NCBI RefSeq assembly: GCF_003054555.1
Contig: NZ_CP026304.1
Location: 5,704,001 to 5,768,000, forward strand
Length of the DNA: 64,000 bases
From: Streptomyces lunaelactis
GTDB lineage: Bacteria > Actinomycetota > Actinomycetes > Streptomycetales > Streptomycetaceae
Direction of reading: 5' to 3'
Below are positions 42,728-51,233 of this stretch, one piece after another. A program made the position numbers and the translations under genes. The notes below the pieces were generated by a model that saw only the letters and a program-made list of their open reading frames with translations, was not told the DNA's origin and searched no databases. Each line of letters starts with the position of its first letter. Positions within the stretch are counted from its first letter, which is position 1.

Positions 42728-43016
42728 CGAAGGACGCCGGACCGTCCGCCGCCCGCAGGCCGAGGAGAATGTGTGCCCCGCCTGCGGACAGCCTGTCGGC
42801 ACGGTAATCAAACGACGCAAGACGCTAGGGGCGTACATCCCCGTGTGGGGCCCGGGCCCCTGCCGTAATCCAGACTGCGCCAGGCACGCCGAGGACGTGG
42901 TCGAGAAGCCGTATCGGTGGCCGCGCAGGAAGGCGGCGCATCAGTCGGCCGAGAAGCCGGGTGAGGAGGCCGCCCCCGGACCCGGCAAGGAGCCGGACGC
43001 CGAGAACAGGGCCTAA
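42720..43016 (+). CDS. Small zinc-ribbon-like protein
   Basis: 98 residues from ATG 42720. Two CxxC-type pairs (VCPACG near residue 19 and CRNPDC near 48) suggest one zinc ribbon. The C-terminus is a disordered Lys/Glu/Pro tail. ATG 42720 is buried in a perfect hairpin with no Shine-Dalgarno. GTG 42771 (MCPACG) lies close behind GAGGAG and is a real alternative. Unknown function. Confidence 0.6.
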   Translation: MGSEGRRTVRRPQAEENVCPACGQPVGTVIKRRKTLGAYIPVWGPGPCRNPDCARHAEDVVEKPYRWPRRKAAHQSAEKPGEEAAPGPGKEPDAENRA

Positions 43017-43065
43017 CGCATCCCGGCTGTTCAGCGGAAGCAGTCGTACCGCTACAGTCCGCGCC

Positions 43066-43509
43066 ATGTCATCGGAGTCGACGGAAGTCTGGGCGGGCTG
43101 GTACCGCGACCGGCTGGGCGCGGAAGCGGTCACGATCGTGGCGCGCGCGCAGCAATTGCGTACGCGCATCAGGGGCGTTGAGTACGAGGGGGCGACATTC
43201 GCCGCCCTGGAGCCCGTGGGCCTGAGCGGGGCGCTGTCCTCCTGCGTACTGGAATGGGACATACCGCTGCCCGTCCAGATGGACGGCACGGTCCAGCAAG
43301 CCACGCTCAGCTGTCTGTTGACGCTCGGCGAGCCGCAGCCCGACGGCGGGCCACTCGACCGGGCCGACCTCAATCTGACCCTGCACTACGGCGGTGCCGC
43401 GTACGAATACGGAGTCGCCGGCGGCGACTTCGGCGACGCCCTCAACGGCGTCCGGCGCCAGCTGCCGCCCGGCGCGGAGCTGGGCATGCCCGCACCCGTG
43501 GGCGCCTAG
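43066..43509 (+). CDS. Conserved protein of unknown function
   Basis: 147 residues, ATG 43066. A mainly beta-type sequence with a WAGWYRDRLG start, repeated hydrophobic strands (TLSCLLTLGE; LNLTLHYGG) and a GDFGDALNGVRRQLP helix. I recognise no motif. The composition and codon use fit a genuine gene, probably immunity- or regulator-like in size, but nothing in the context names a role. Confidence 0.6.
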   Translation: MSSESTEVWAGWYRDRLGAEAVTIVARAQQLRTRIRGVEYEGATFAALEPVGLSGALSSCVLEWDIPLPVQMDGTVQQATLSCLLTLGEPQPDGGPLDRADLNLTLHYGGAAYEYGVAGGDFGDALNGVRRQLPPGAELGMPAPVGA

Positions 43510-43539
43510 AAGGCGTGCGAGGCGTCGCCTTCCAGGCCC

Positions 43540-44016
43540 TCAGCGCACCCCGTCCCAGCCCCAGCGCGGCGTCGGACCAGGGTCGCCCAGGTCCGTGCCC
43601 GGCGGGTCGGCCGAGACTGCGCGGGCGATCTTCGTACCCCAGTCGAAGTACTCCACCACGCGGCGGCGCAGCAGCTCGTCGTCCGGGAGCTCCTTCGCCA
43701 CCGCGTCCGCCATCAGCTCCATCCAGCGCAGCCGCTGATCCTCGGTGATCCCGAGCCCGAGATGGGCGCGGAGGAGGGCCTGGTGGCCACCGAGCTCCTC
43801 GGTGAAGCGGGCGGGTCCGTCAAAGATCTCGGCCAGCCAGACGGCGACATGCTCGATATGGGTGGGGGTGAAGTCGGCGAAGACGGGGGCGAGCAGCGGG
43901 TCGGCGAGGACGGCGTCGTAGAAGGTGTTGCTCAGCCGCCGCAGCGCGTCCGTGCCGCCCACGGCCTCGTACAGCGTCCCGGCACGTCCGTCCGGCCTGT
44001 GCGTCTCTTCGGTCAC
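43540..44016 (-). CDS. Group II truncated hemoglobin (GlbO-like)
   Basis: 158 residues from GTG 44016, behind GGAGGA. Two-over-two globin: LYEAVGGTDALRRLSNTFYDAVLADPLLAPVF leads to the proximal-histidine region GGHQALLRAHLGLGI, with a WMELM helix after it. Tyr and Trp typical of group II trHbs are present near the heme. The role is oxygen or NO/peroxide chemistry in the cytoplasm. The C-terminal 25 residues are a Pro/Gly tail. Single gene. Confidence 0.9.
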   Translation of the reverse strand: MTEETHRPDGRAGTLYEAVGGTDALRRLSNTFYDAVLADPLLAPVFADFTPTHIEHVAVWLAEIFDGPARFTEELGGHQALLRAHLGLGITEDQRLRWMELMADAVAKELPDDELLRRRVVEYFDWGTKIARAVSADPPGTDLGDPGPTPRWGWDGVR

Positions 44017-44119
44017 AAGGTCCTCCTGGCTCCGGTGTGTCCATGGCCAGGATTCACGGCCCCGCCCGCGGGCCCAAGCACTTCCGTGTACTTCCGGCCG
44101 ACTTCCGCCGAGAGCGGAA

Positions 44120-44149
44120 GGGCGCCCCGCCGTCCGTGGCGGGGCGCCC
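44120..44149. terminator. Strong hairpin in a divergent intergenic region
   Basis: GGGCGCCCCGCC, loop GTCCGT, GGCGGGGCGCCC: a perfect 12-bp stem. It lies between two divergent genes (globin and LtrA), where no gene ends, so it is not an ordinary terminator. It may end a short unannotated transcript. Confidence 0.6.
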
Positions 44150-44277
44150 CTCACGCTTCGAACCGTGCTTCGGGCGCAACGCTGCGTCAACTCCCGTAGA
44201 TGATCAAGTAGTTCGCCGCGTATTCTTCCGCGCGTAGTCGGCCGATCAGTGTGATGCGCTGCGCAGGGGGAGAGCTC

Positions 44278-45489
44278 GTGGCAACAGGCAGAGACCATTC
44301 CCGGATGATCGCCACCGAAGGCGGTCACCGGGTGACGCCCGCCGAGCTGTTCTTCGACTTGGTGTTCGTGTACGCGATCACGCAGGTCACCGCTCTGATG
44401 GCGGCCGACCCGACGGCCCTGCGGATGCTCGGTGCGACGGTGGTGCTCGCCCTGCTCTGGTGGTGCTGGTGTTGCTTCGCCTGGCTGGGCAACGTGGTGC
44501 GGGCCGACTCCGGAGCGATGTTCGCCGTGCTGGTCGCGGTCATGGCGGTGGTGCTGATCGTCTCGCTGACCGTGCCGGAGGTGTACGACGACGGTCCTGG
44601 CGGCCTGTACGCGCCACTGGTGTTCGTCCTCTGCTACGGCGCGGTCCGGCTGCTGCACCTGGTCACATACTGGATCTCCAGTCCGGGTGACGAGGCGCTC
44701 CATGTCACGCTGCGCCGCACCGCGCTGCTGTCGGTTGCGCCGCCGTTCGTACTGCTGCTGATCGGCAGCGCGTTCACCGGTCTCACGCAGGCACTCCTCT
44801 GGCTCGGCGCGGTCGTGATCGACTACGTCGGGATCTATGTCACCGGGTCATCGGGCTGGCGGGTCGCCTCGCCCGGGCACTTCGCCGAGCGGCACGGTCT
44901 GATCGTGATCATCGCCATGGGCGAGTCGATCGTCGCGATCGGAGTGGGGGTGTCCGGTCTGCCGATCTCCTGGCCGGTGCTGGCCGCGGCCGCCACGGGC
45001 CTGTTGGTCGTCGCCGGGTTGTGGCGCGTGTACTTCCGTCAGATCAGCGAGGCCGCCGAGCACCGGCTGACCGTGTTGGAGGGCGATGACCGCACCCGAT
45101 TGGCGCGCGACGCGTACACGTTCCTGCATCTGCCGCTCGTCGCGGGAATCGTGTTCACCGCGCTGGGCATGAAGACGGTGCTCCACCAGGTCGCCGACAG
45201 TTCGCACTACGACCTGTCCGAGCCGCTGCACGGGCTGGTGGCCTGGGCGCTCACCGGAGGCGTGGGTGTGTTCCTGCTGGCGGCAGCGGCGATCGTGCTG
45301 CGCACCACCGGACGGAGATCCGCGGTCCTCATCGTCGGAGGCCTCGGCTGCCTGGCCGCGGGCGCGGTGGTGGTCCTGATGCCCGCGCTGCTCGCACTGG
45401 GGCTGCTGGCCGCGGCCGTGACGGCGATGGTGGTCCTGCACGGCCGGAGAGCCGGAGCCGCGGCGTCGGGCGACCAGCGGGCTCAGTGA
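44278..45489 (+). CDS. Low temperature requirement protein A (LtrA) family membrane protein
   Basis: About 403 residues. GTG 44278 has GGGGGAGAG. Ten or more membrane helices. The family signatures ELFFDLVFVYAITQ near the start and the ERHGLIVIIAMGESIVAIG segment in the middle are clear. LtrA was named from Listeria, where it is needed for growth in the cold; the molecular role is unknown. Transcribed alone. Confidence 0.88.
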   Translation: MATGRDHSRMIATEGGHRVTPAELFFDLVFVYAITQVTALMAADPTALRMLGATVVLALLWWCWCCFAWLGNVVRADSGAMFAVLVAVMAVVLIVSLTVPEVYDDGPGGLYAPLVFVLCYGAVRLLHLVTYWISSPGDEALHVTLRRTALLSVAPPFVLLLIGSAFTGLTQALLWLGAVVIDYVGIYVTGSSGWRVASPGHFAERHGLIVIIAMGESIVAIGVGVSGLPISWPVLAAAATGLLVVAGLWRVYFRQISEAAEHRLTVLEGDDRTRLARDAYTFLHLPLVAGIVFTALGMKTVLHQVADSSHYDLSEPLHGLVAWALTGGVGVFLLAAAAIVLRTTGRRSAVLIVGGLGCLAAGAVVVLMPALLALGLLAAAVTAMVVLHGRRAGAAASGDQRAQ

Positions 45490-45569
45490 CCGGAAAAGAC
45501 GCCAACAGCACCCGGCTCCGCGCGGATGCCGAGTGCTGTCGGTCGTGCCGGAAAGGTGACCGGTGAAGG

Positions 45570-45965
45570 TCAGGCCTTCTTCGTCTCCCAGAAGATCTTG
45601 TCGATCTGGGCGATGTAGTCCAGCGCCTTCTGGCCCGTCGCCGGGTCCGTCGACGCCTTCGCGGTCGACAGTGCCTTCAGGGCGTCGTTGACCAGCTGGT
45701 GCAGCTCCGGGTACTTCTCGAAGTGCGGGGGCTTGAAGTAGTCGCTCCACAGCACCGAAACGTGGTGCTTGGCGAGCTCCGCGCGCTGCTCCTTGATGAC
45801 CGTGGCGCGGGCCCGGAAGTGCGGGTCCTCGTTGGCCTGGTACTTCTCCTGGACGGCCTTGACCGACTCGGCCTCGATACGGGCCTGGGCCGGGTCGTAC
45901 ACACCGCAGGGCAGGTCGCAGTGAGCGCTGACCTTCACCTTGGGGGCAAACAGGCGGGAGAGCAT
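45570..45965 (-). CDS. sodN: Nickel superoxide dismutase precursor
   Basis: 131 residues. A 14-residue propeptide (MLSRLFAPKVKVSA) is followed by the nickel hook HCDLPCGVYDP: His1, Cys2 and Cys6 of the mature enzyme bind Ni. The rest is the four-helix bundle that forms the hexamer. Start ATG 45965 with GAGGAAGGA. It dismutates superoxide in the cytoplasm. Divergent from its maturation protease sodX (150 bp). In Streptomyces it is activated by nickel and normally opposed by the Nur-regulated Fe-SOD. I saw no clear Nur box. Confidence 0.97.
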   Translation of the reverse strand: MLSRLFAPKVKVSAHCDLPCGVYDPAQARIEAESVKAVQEKYQANEDPHFRARATVIKEQRAELAKHHVSVLWSDYFKPPHFEKYPELHQLVNDALKALSTAKASTDPATGQKALDYIAQIDKIFWETKKA

Positions 45966-46115
45966 TGAGCTGTCCTTCCTCGTGATCGTCTTCTCAGGTG
46001 GGACATTACTCCGTGAGAGGCGTGCTTTCGCGGGTGCCCCCTAGGGCTTAGGACAAAAGTCCAGGGTCAGTATGGGACCGGTGGCCGAACATACCGACGG
46101 ACTCGGAGGTGGCGT

Positions 46116-46535
46116 ATGACTGAGCAGGGGCGGGAGCCGAGAGCGCTGTTCGGGGTCGCCGAAGTGACAGGTCCTTCCATGTACCCGACGCTGAGACACG
46201 GCGATCAACTGCTGGTGCACTACGGCGCGGAGGTGAAGGCCGGCGATGTCGCCGTACTGCGCCATCCGCTGCAACAGGACCTGCTCATCGTCAAGCGGCT
46301 CGTCGAGCGGCGCGAGGACGGCTGGTGGGTGCTCGGGGACAATCCGGGGGCCGAGGGGGACAGCCGGGTGTTCGGCACCGTGCCCCATGAGTTGCTGCTG
46401 GGGCGGGTGCGCGGCAGATACCGCCCGTTCGCGGAGGATCAGCGCTCGGTGCGCGGGCTCGTCTCATGGGCGGTTTCGGCCGTACGGCCCGTGCTCACCG
46501 ACCGTTCCGCCTCCAGGCGTTTGCGGGCGCGGTAG
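46116..46535 (+). CDS. sodX: Nickel-SOD maturation protease SodX
   Basis: 139 residues, S24/S26-type serine-lysine peptidase that removes the SodN propeptide and so exposes the nickel-binding His1. The Ser nucleophile is in TGPSMYPTL (Ser21), the Lys in LLIVKRLV (Lys60), and GDNPGAEGDSR closes the domain. There is no membrane anchor, as expected for a cytoplasmic processor. GGAGGTGG before ATG 46116. The last 97 bp overlap the convergent CGNR gene. Confidence 0.93.
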   Translation: MTEQGREPRALFGVAEVTGPSMYPTLRHGDQLLVHYGAEVKAGDVAVLRHPLQQDLLIVKRLVERREDGWWVLGDNPGAEGDSRVFGTVPHELLLGRVRGRYRPFAEDQRSVRGLVSWAVSAVRPVLTDRSASRRLRAR

Positions 46536-47068
46536 GCCGCCACATTGGCGCGGGTCGCGCAGCGGTCCGAGCAGTAGCGGCGGGAGCGGTTGGTCGAGGT
46601 GTCGAGGTAGGCGTTGCGGCAGGGTGCCGCCTGGCACAGGCCGAGCCGGTCGACGCCGTACTCCGTGAGGTGGAACGCGAGGCCCATCGCGGCGATCGCC
46701 GCGTACCCCGCCGTCGCGTTGGAGGGGTGTTCGGCCAGGTGCATGTGCCACTTCGGGCGGCCGTCCTCGTCCCGGAAGTCGTGGCCCGAGATCTGCGGGC
46801 TGACCGGGAACTCCAGCAGGAGCGAGTTGAGCAGGTCCACGGCCTGTGTCTCGTCGCCCGAGTCCGCCGCGGTGAAGACCGCGCGGAGCCGGCCCCGTAC
46901 GGACCGGAAACGGGTGACATCCGCGTCCGTGGCACGGCGTGCGGCCTGGGAGGACTCACCGAAGAGCTCGCGGATGGCCTCGACCGAGGTGAGGGAGTCC
47001 TTGTTGCGAGCCGGCTCCTCGGTGTTGACCAGGCGCACGGCGTAGTCCGAGTAATAGGCCAGTTCCAC
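46439..47068 (-). CDS. CGNR zinc finger transcription factor-like protein
   Basis: 209 residues: an N-terminal ABATE-type domain (about 1-150) for an unknown ligand and a C-terminal CGNR zinc finger (CRNAYLDTSTNRSRRYCSDRCATRANVAAYRAR), usually DNA-binding. GTG start 47068 behind AAGGA. The 3' end overlaps sodX for 97 bp tail-to-tail, an unusually long convergent overlap. The disordered last 25 residues are what is encoded there. Divergent from the methyltransferase by 80 bp. Confidence 0.88.
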   Translation of the reverse strand: MELAYYSDYAVRLVNTEEPARNKDSLTSVEAIRELFGESSQAARRATDADVTRFRSVRGRLRAVFTAADSGDETQAVDLLNSLLLEFPVSPQISGHDFRDEDGRPKWHMHLAEHPSNATAGYAAIAAMGLAFHLTEYGVDRLGLCQAAPCRNAYLDTSTNRSRRYCSDRCATRANVAAYRARKRLEAERSVSTGRTAETAHETSPRTER

Positions 47069-47148
47069 TTGTAGTCCTTACCGCGGCAGTCTAATGTCGA
47101 CGTAACAGCTGCTGATGCTTCGAGGGTATTACTAACGGGAGGGTTCCG

Positions 47149-47910
47149 GTGGCGGAGACAGTGACGGGCGCCGACTGGCGGGCCTGGCAGGAGAGCTGGG
47201 ACCGGCAGCAGGAGTGGTACATGCCCGACCGCGAGGAGCGGTTCCGGGTGATGCTGGACATGGTCGGGGCCCTGGTGGGCCCCGAGCCGAGGGTGCTGGA
47301 TCTCGCGTGCGGTACGGGAAGTATCACGGACCGGCTGCTCACCCGGTTCCCGAAGGCCACCAGTACGGGGGTCGATCTGGACCCCGCCCTGTTGACCATC
47401 GCCGAGGGGTACTTCGACGGCGACCTCCGCGTCACCTTCGTCACCGCCGACCTCAAGGACCCCGAGTGGGTGCGGAAGCTGCCGTACGAGCAGTACGACG
47501 CCGTACTCACCGCCACCGCGCTGCACTGGCTGCACAGCGAGCCGCTCGCCACGCTCTACGGGCAGCTTGCCGGGGTCGTCCGTGAGGGCGGTGTCTTCAT
47601 GAACGCCGACCACATGATCGACGGCGCCACTCCCCGTATCAACGCCGCCGAGCGGGCCCAGCGCCACGCCCAGATGGACGGAGCCAAGGCCGCCGGCGCG
47701 CTCGACTGGGCCGACTGGTGGGCACTGGCCGCCAAGGACCCCGTACTCGCCGGGCCGACGGCCAAGCGCTACCAGATCTACGGCGAGCACGCCGACGGCG
47801 ACATGCCGTCGCCGCAGTGGCACGCCGAGACGCTGCGTACGGCCGGGTTCGCCGAGGCCCGGGCCGTATGGGCCTCGCCCTCCGACACCCTGCTGCTCGC
47901 GCTCAAATAG
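47149..47910 (+). CDS. Class I SAM-dependent methyltransferase
   Basis: 253 residues, GTG 47149 behind GGGAGGG. Motif [11 protein letters not shown] (SAM-binding), motif [11 protein letters not shown], then VTADLKD and [13 protein letters not shown] are standard for Methyltransf_25-type enzymes. The substrate is unknown. Followed by a perfect 18-bp hairpin. Confidence 0.88.
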   Translation: MAETVTGADWRAWQESWDRQQEWYMPDREERFRVMLDMVGALVGPEPRVLDLACGTGSITDRLLTRFPKATSTGVDLDPALLTIAEGYFDGDLRVTFVTADLKDPEWVRKLPYEQYDAVLTATALHWLHSEPLATLYGQLAGVVREGGVFMNADHMIDGATPRINAAERAQRHAQMDGAKAAGALDWADWWALAAKDPVLAGPTAKRYQIYGEHADGDMPSPQWHAETLRTAGFAEARAVWASPSDTLLLALK

Positions 47911-47926
47911 GGGTCCGGGACCACGA

Positions 47927-47965
47927 GAGAGGGCGGTACGGACTCGAAGTCCGTACCGCCCTCTC
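47927..47965. terminator. Bidirectional terminator between methyltransferase and ABC operon
   Basis: GAGAGGGCGGTACGGACT, loop CGA, then its exact complement: an 18-bp perfect stem between convergent units. Confidence 0.9.
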
Positions 47966-47991
47966 GCGTATCGCCAACCCGCTCCTACCGC

Positions 47992-48759
47992 TCAGAGGAC
48001 CTTCGAGAGGAAGGATTTGGTGCGGTCGTGCTGGGGGTCGGAGAGGACGTCGCGGGGGTGGCCGGACTCGACCACGACGCCGTCGTCCATGAAGACCAGC
48101 GCATCGCCGACCTCGCGGGCAAAGCCCATCTCATGGGTAACGACGATCATGGTCATGCCCTCCTCGGCCAGGCCGCGCATGACGTCAAGGACCTCACCCA
48201 CCAGCTCCGGGTCGAGCGCGGAGGTGGGCTCGTCGAAGAGCATCAGCTTCGGCTCCATCGCCAGCGCACGGGCGATGGCGACGCGCTGCTGCTGGCCGCC
48301 GGAGAGCTGGGTGGGGTAGTGCTTGCCCTTGTCGCCCAGCCCGACCCGGTCCAGCAGACGCTCGGCCCGCTCCCGGGCCACCGCCTTGGCTTCGCCCTTG
48401 ACCTGGATCGGCGCCTCCATGACGTTGGCGAGCGCGGTCAGGTGCGGGAACAGGTTGAAGCGCTGGAAGACCATGCCGATGTCCCGGCGCTGGGCCGCGA
48501 CCTCGCTGTCCTTCAGCTCGTAGAGCTTGTCGCCCTTCTGGCGATAGCCCACCAGCTGACCGTCGACCGAGAGCCGGCCGGCGTTGATCTGCTCCAGGTG
48601 GTTGATGCACCGCAGGAACGTCGACTTGCCGGACCCGGAGGGGCCGACCAGGCAGAACACCTCGCGGGGGGCGACCTCGAGGTCGATGCCCTTGAGGACG
48701 TGAGCCAGGCCGTAGGACTTGTGGACGCCTTCGGCCCTGACCATGGGCTGGACGCTCAT
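47992..48759 (-). CDS. Polar amino-acid ABC transporter ATP-binding protein
   Basis: 255 residues from ATG 48759, overlapping the permease stop by ATGA. Walker [11 protein letters not shown]-loop [11 protein letters not shown], signature [16 protein letters not shown], Walker [14 protein letters not shown]-loop VTHEM. It belongs to the GlnQ/HisP group that drives uptake of polar amino acids. Third gene of a binding protein-permease-ATPase operon on the minus strand. Confidence 0.93.
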   Translation of the reverse strand: MSVQPMVRAEGVHKSYGLAHVLKGIDLEVAPREVFCLVGPSGSGKSTFLRCINHLEQINAGRLSVDGQLVGYRQKGDKLYELKDSEVAAQRRDIGMVFQRFNLFPHLTALANVMEAPIQVKGEAKAVARERAERLLDRVGLGDKGKHYPTQLSGGQQQRVAIARALAMEPKLMLFDEPTSALDPELVGEVLDVMRGLAEEGMTMIVVTHEMGFAREVGDALVFMDDGVVVESGHPRDVLSDPQHDRTKSFLSKVL

Positions 48760-49709
48760 CGGGCCACCTCCGGACGGCGGAACCGGGTGAGATTCGCCTT
48801 GATCTTCTGGAACGGGGTCAGCGGCAGGGAACGTAGCGAGCCGCGTGCGTAGTGCCGCTCCACATAGTACTGGCCGACGCTGAAGACGCTGGTCAGAGCC
48901 AGATACCAGACCGAGGCCACCAGCAGCAACTCCATCACCGCGAACGAGGTGGAGCCGATGTTCTGCGCGGCGCGCAGCAGGTCCGTGTACTGCACGGCGG
49001 AGACCAGGGACGAGGTCTTCAGCAGGTTGATGAACTCGTTGCCGGTCGGCGGCACGATCACCCGCATCGCCTGCGGGAGCACGATCCGGCGCATGGTCCT
49101 GCTGTTGGACATGCCCAGGGCGTGGGATGCCTCGGTCTGGCCTTCGTCGACCGACTGGATGCCGGCCCGGACGATCTCGGCCATGTAGGCGCCCTCGTTC
49201 AGGCCCAGACCCAGCAGGGCGACCATGAACGGGGTCATCACGTCGACCATTTCGTCCTTGTAGAACCCGAGGTTCAGGACGGGGAAGATCAGCGCGAGGT
49301 TGAACCACAGCAGCAGCTGCACGTACACCGGGGTCCCGCGGAAGAACCAGATGTACAGCCAGGCCACCGCACCGGTGACGGGGTTCTTCGACAGTCGCAT
49401 GACCGCGAAGAGGACGCCCAGCGCCAGACCGATGAGCATCGACAGCACGCTGATCAACAGCGTGTGCCACATGCCGGTCACGATCCGGGGGTCGAAGATG
49501 AGGTCCCCGACGGTGTCCCAGTTGACGTCGCCCTGCGAGAACGAATAGACCAGCAGGGCCAGCAGTGCCACAACGACGACACCGCTGATCCAGCGGCCCC
49601 AGTGCCGTACCGGGATGGCCTTGATCTGCTCAGGGTGGGATGCCACCTTGACGACCGCCGGGTCCCTGGGGGGCTCGTCGGCGGGCGTCTTGTCGAACTT
49701 GTCAGTCAC
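48756..49709 (-). CDS. Polar amino-acid ABC transporter permease
   Basis: 317 residues of the HisM/GlnP type. A long cytoplasmic N-terminus (about 40 residues) precedes five to six helices. Markers: [16 protein letters not shown] and the cytoplasmic EAA loop [23 protein letters not shown] single permease gene implies a homodimeric channel. Start ATG 49709; 43 bp after the binding-protein gene. Confidence 0.93.
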   Translation of the reverse strand: MTDKFDKTPADEPPRDPAVVKVASHPEQIKAIPVRHWGRWISGVVVVALLALLVYSFSQGDVNWDTVGDLIFDPRIVTGMWHTLLISVLSMLIGLALGVLFAVMRLSKNPVTGAVAWLYIWFFRGTPVYVQLLLWFNLALIFPVLNLGFYKDEMVDVMTPFMVALLGLGLNEGAYMAEIVRAGIQSVDEGQTEASHALGMSNSRTMRRIVLPQAMRVIVPPTGNEFINLLKTSSLVSAVQYTDLLRAAQNIGSTSFAVMELLLVASVWYLALTSVFSVGQYYVERHYARGSLRSLPLTPFQKIKANLTRFRRPEVAR

Positions 49710-49752
49710 AGTGACTGCCCTTCAGTGAAACGCTTGAGGCTGACGCCAGGGA

Positions 49753-50712
49753 CTACTTACCGGCGTTGATGGTCGCCTCGGTGACGGCGCTGTTCGTGAC
49801 GTCCCACTTCTCCAGGACCTTCTTGTACTCGCCGTTCTTGATGATCGCGTCCAGGGCTTCCTTGAGCGCGTCGCGCAGCTGGGCGTTGTCCTTGTCGACG
49901 GCGATGCCGAACGGACCGGCGCCGGTCTGGTCGCCGGCGACCTCGAAGTCGTTGCCGCCGCCCGCGGTCTTCGCGATGTGCGCGGCGACCGGGAAGTCGT
50001 TGAGGTCGGCGACGGCGCCGCCGGACTTCACACGGGTCTGGGCCTCGGCGTCCGTGTCGAACGCCTCGATCGCGAGCGTGCCCTTGCCGTCCGTCTTGCA
50101 CTTGGTGGCCTGCGTCTTGAAGGTGTCCTCGTAGATCGTGCCGCGCTGGACGGCCACCTTCTTGCCGCACAGGTCGTCGAGCGTGGCGATCTTGTCCGGG
50201 TTGCCCTTCTTGACCAGGAGCGAGACGCCCGAGGTGAAGTAGTCGACGAAGTCGACGCCCTCTCCGACCTTCTTGCCCTTGTCGTCGAGGCCCTCCTGGC
50301 GGGCCTTGGTGTCGCTCATGGCGGACATCACGACGTCCTGGCGGCCGGTGTTCAGCGACGAGATCAGGCCGTCGAAGGTGCCGTTGGTGAACTGGAAGTT
50401 GACGCCGAGTTCCTTGCCGAGCGCGGCGGCGATGTCGGGGTCGATACCGACGATCTTGCCGCCCTCCTCGTACTCCATCGGAGCGTAGGTGGCGTCCGTG
50501 CCGACCTTGATCACCTTGGAGTCCTGGTACTTCTTCGGAAGCTTGTCGAAGAGCGCGGCGCTGCTGGCCGTGGTGCTGTCGGTCTCGTTGGAGCCCGAGG
50601 TCGTCTGGTCACCACAGGCGGTGAGCATCAGGGAGCCGGCGACCGCGATCGCGCCGACCGCGGCGATCCGGGCCCTGGTTGCGGTCGTACGACAGGTGTT
50701 GCGTGCGGTCAT
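49753..50712 (-). CDS. Polar amino-acid ABC transporter substrate-binding lipoprotein
   Basis: 319 residues. A long basic signal peptide with lipobox LTACGD, a Ser/Thr-rich linker, then the SBP_bac_3 fold (KVGTDATYAPMEYEE, the start of the ligand-binding domain). The SDTKARQEG insert is at the ligand hinge. Start ATG 50712 with GGAGGATC upstream. It would bind a polar amino acid outside the membrane; the specificity is not readable. First gene of the operon. Confidence 0.92.
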   Translation of the reverse strand: MTARNTCRTTATRARIAAVGAIAVAGSLMLTACGDQTTSGSNETDSTTASSAALFDKLPKKYQDSKVIKVGTDATYAPMEYEEGGKIVGIDPDIAAALGKELGVNFQFTNGTFDGLISSLNTGRQDVVMSAMSDTKARQEGLDDKGKKVGEGVDFVDYFTSGVSLLVKKGNPDKIATLDDLCGKKVAVQRGTIYEDTFKTQATKCKTDGKGTLAIEAFDTDAEAQTRVKSGGAVADLNDFPVAAHIAKTAGGGNDFEVAGDQTGAGPFGIAVDKDNAQLRDALKEALDAIIKNGEYKKVLEKWDVTNSAVTEATINAGK

Positions 50713-51233
50713 GGTCGTGATCCTCCGGCGGGTGAGGGAGCTGCCATTTCGGTCTTTGTACTCATCTTCGAGTGTCGCGACCTTGAGTGTTTTCGGCATC
50801 TTGCCATTCGGACTAGCCCAAACAGGGGGCCAGGCATGTCAAAATCGGGTAACGGGTCACCCCCGAAGCCCAGCGGGCCGGTACATCAAGACCGGACCTT
50901 TCACTGGTATGCCTTCCTCCGACCGGAAGATCTCCTGTCCGCCCTGCGTTCTGGGCGGTTTTCATGGTGCGTAGCGGACTTGTCACGATATTCGGTCATG
51001 AGTCATGCCACCGAGTGGATATCGACTCGTCGGCGGTGCCGTCGGTCGGGTAAGAAGGACGTTTACACCCCTCATCCGGGGCTCAGGGCGCGTGTGCGGC
51101 GCGCCCGCGCGTACGTACCTCCCCCTGCCAGGCGGGCCAACCGCTGAGGCGGGGCACGGACGCGGTGCCCGCCCACCCCTCCTCAACCAGGAGTGGCCAC
51201 CCTCAACAGATGAAGACTTAAGGGGTCAACCAA
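50713..51233. other. 521-bp divergent intergenic region
   Basis: No convincing gene on either strand. It is AT-richer than its surroundings around 50755-50850 and 50940-51030 and should hold the promoters for the ABC operon (left) and malic enzyme (right). Small dyads seen: GGGT-N8-ACCC near 50853, CGAGT-N8-ACTCG near 51012, and GTACGTAC near 51111. A frame from ATG 50836 to 51147 exists but its sequence is not protein-like. Confidence 0.5.

Noticed and set aside
44140..44180. tRNA-like TTCGAA loop near the orphan hairpin
   Set aside because: Stem lengths do not make a T-arm and no acceptor or anticodon arm can be drawn.
45966..46115. Nur box in the sodN-sodX divergent region
   Set aside because: No TTGCAA-type inverted repeat could be found, so none is claimed.
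50836..51147. Open frame of about 103 codons upstream of malic enzyme
   Set aside because: No ribosome site, Arg/Pro-rich end, no family resemblance; likely promoter region.
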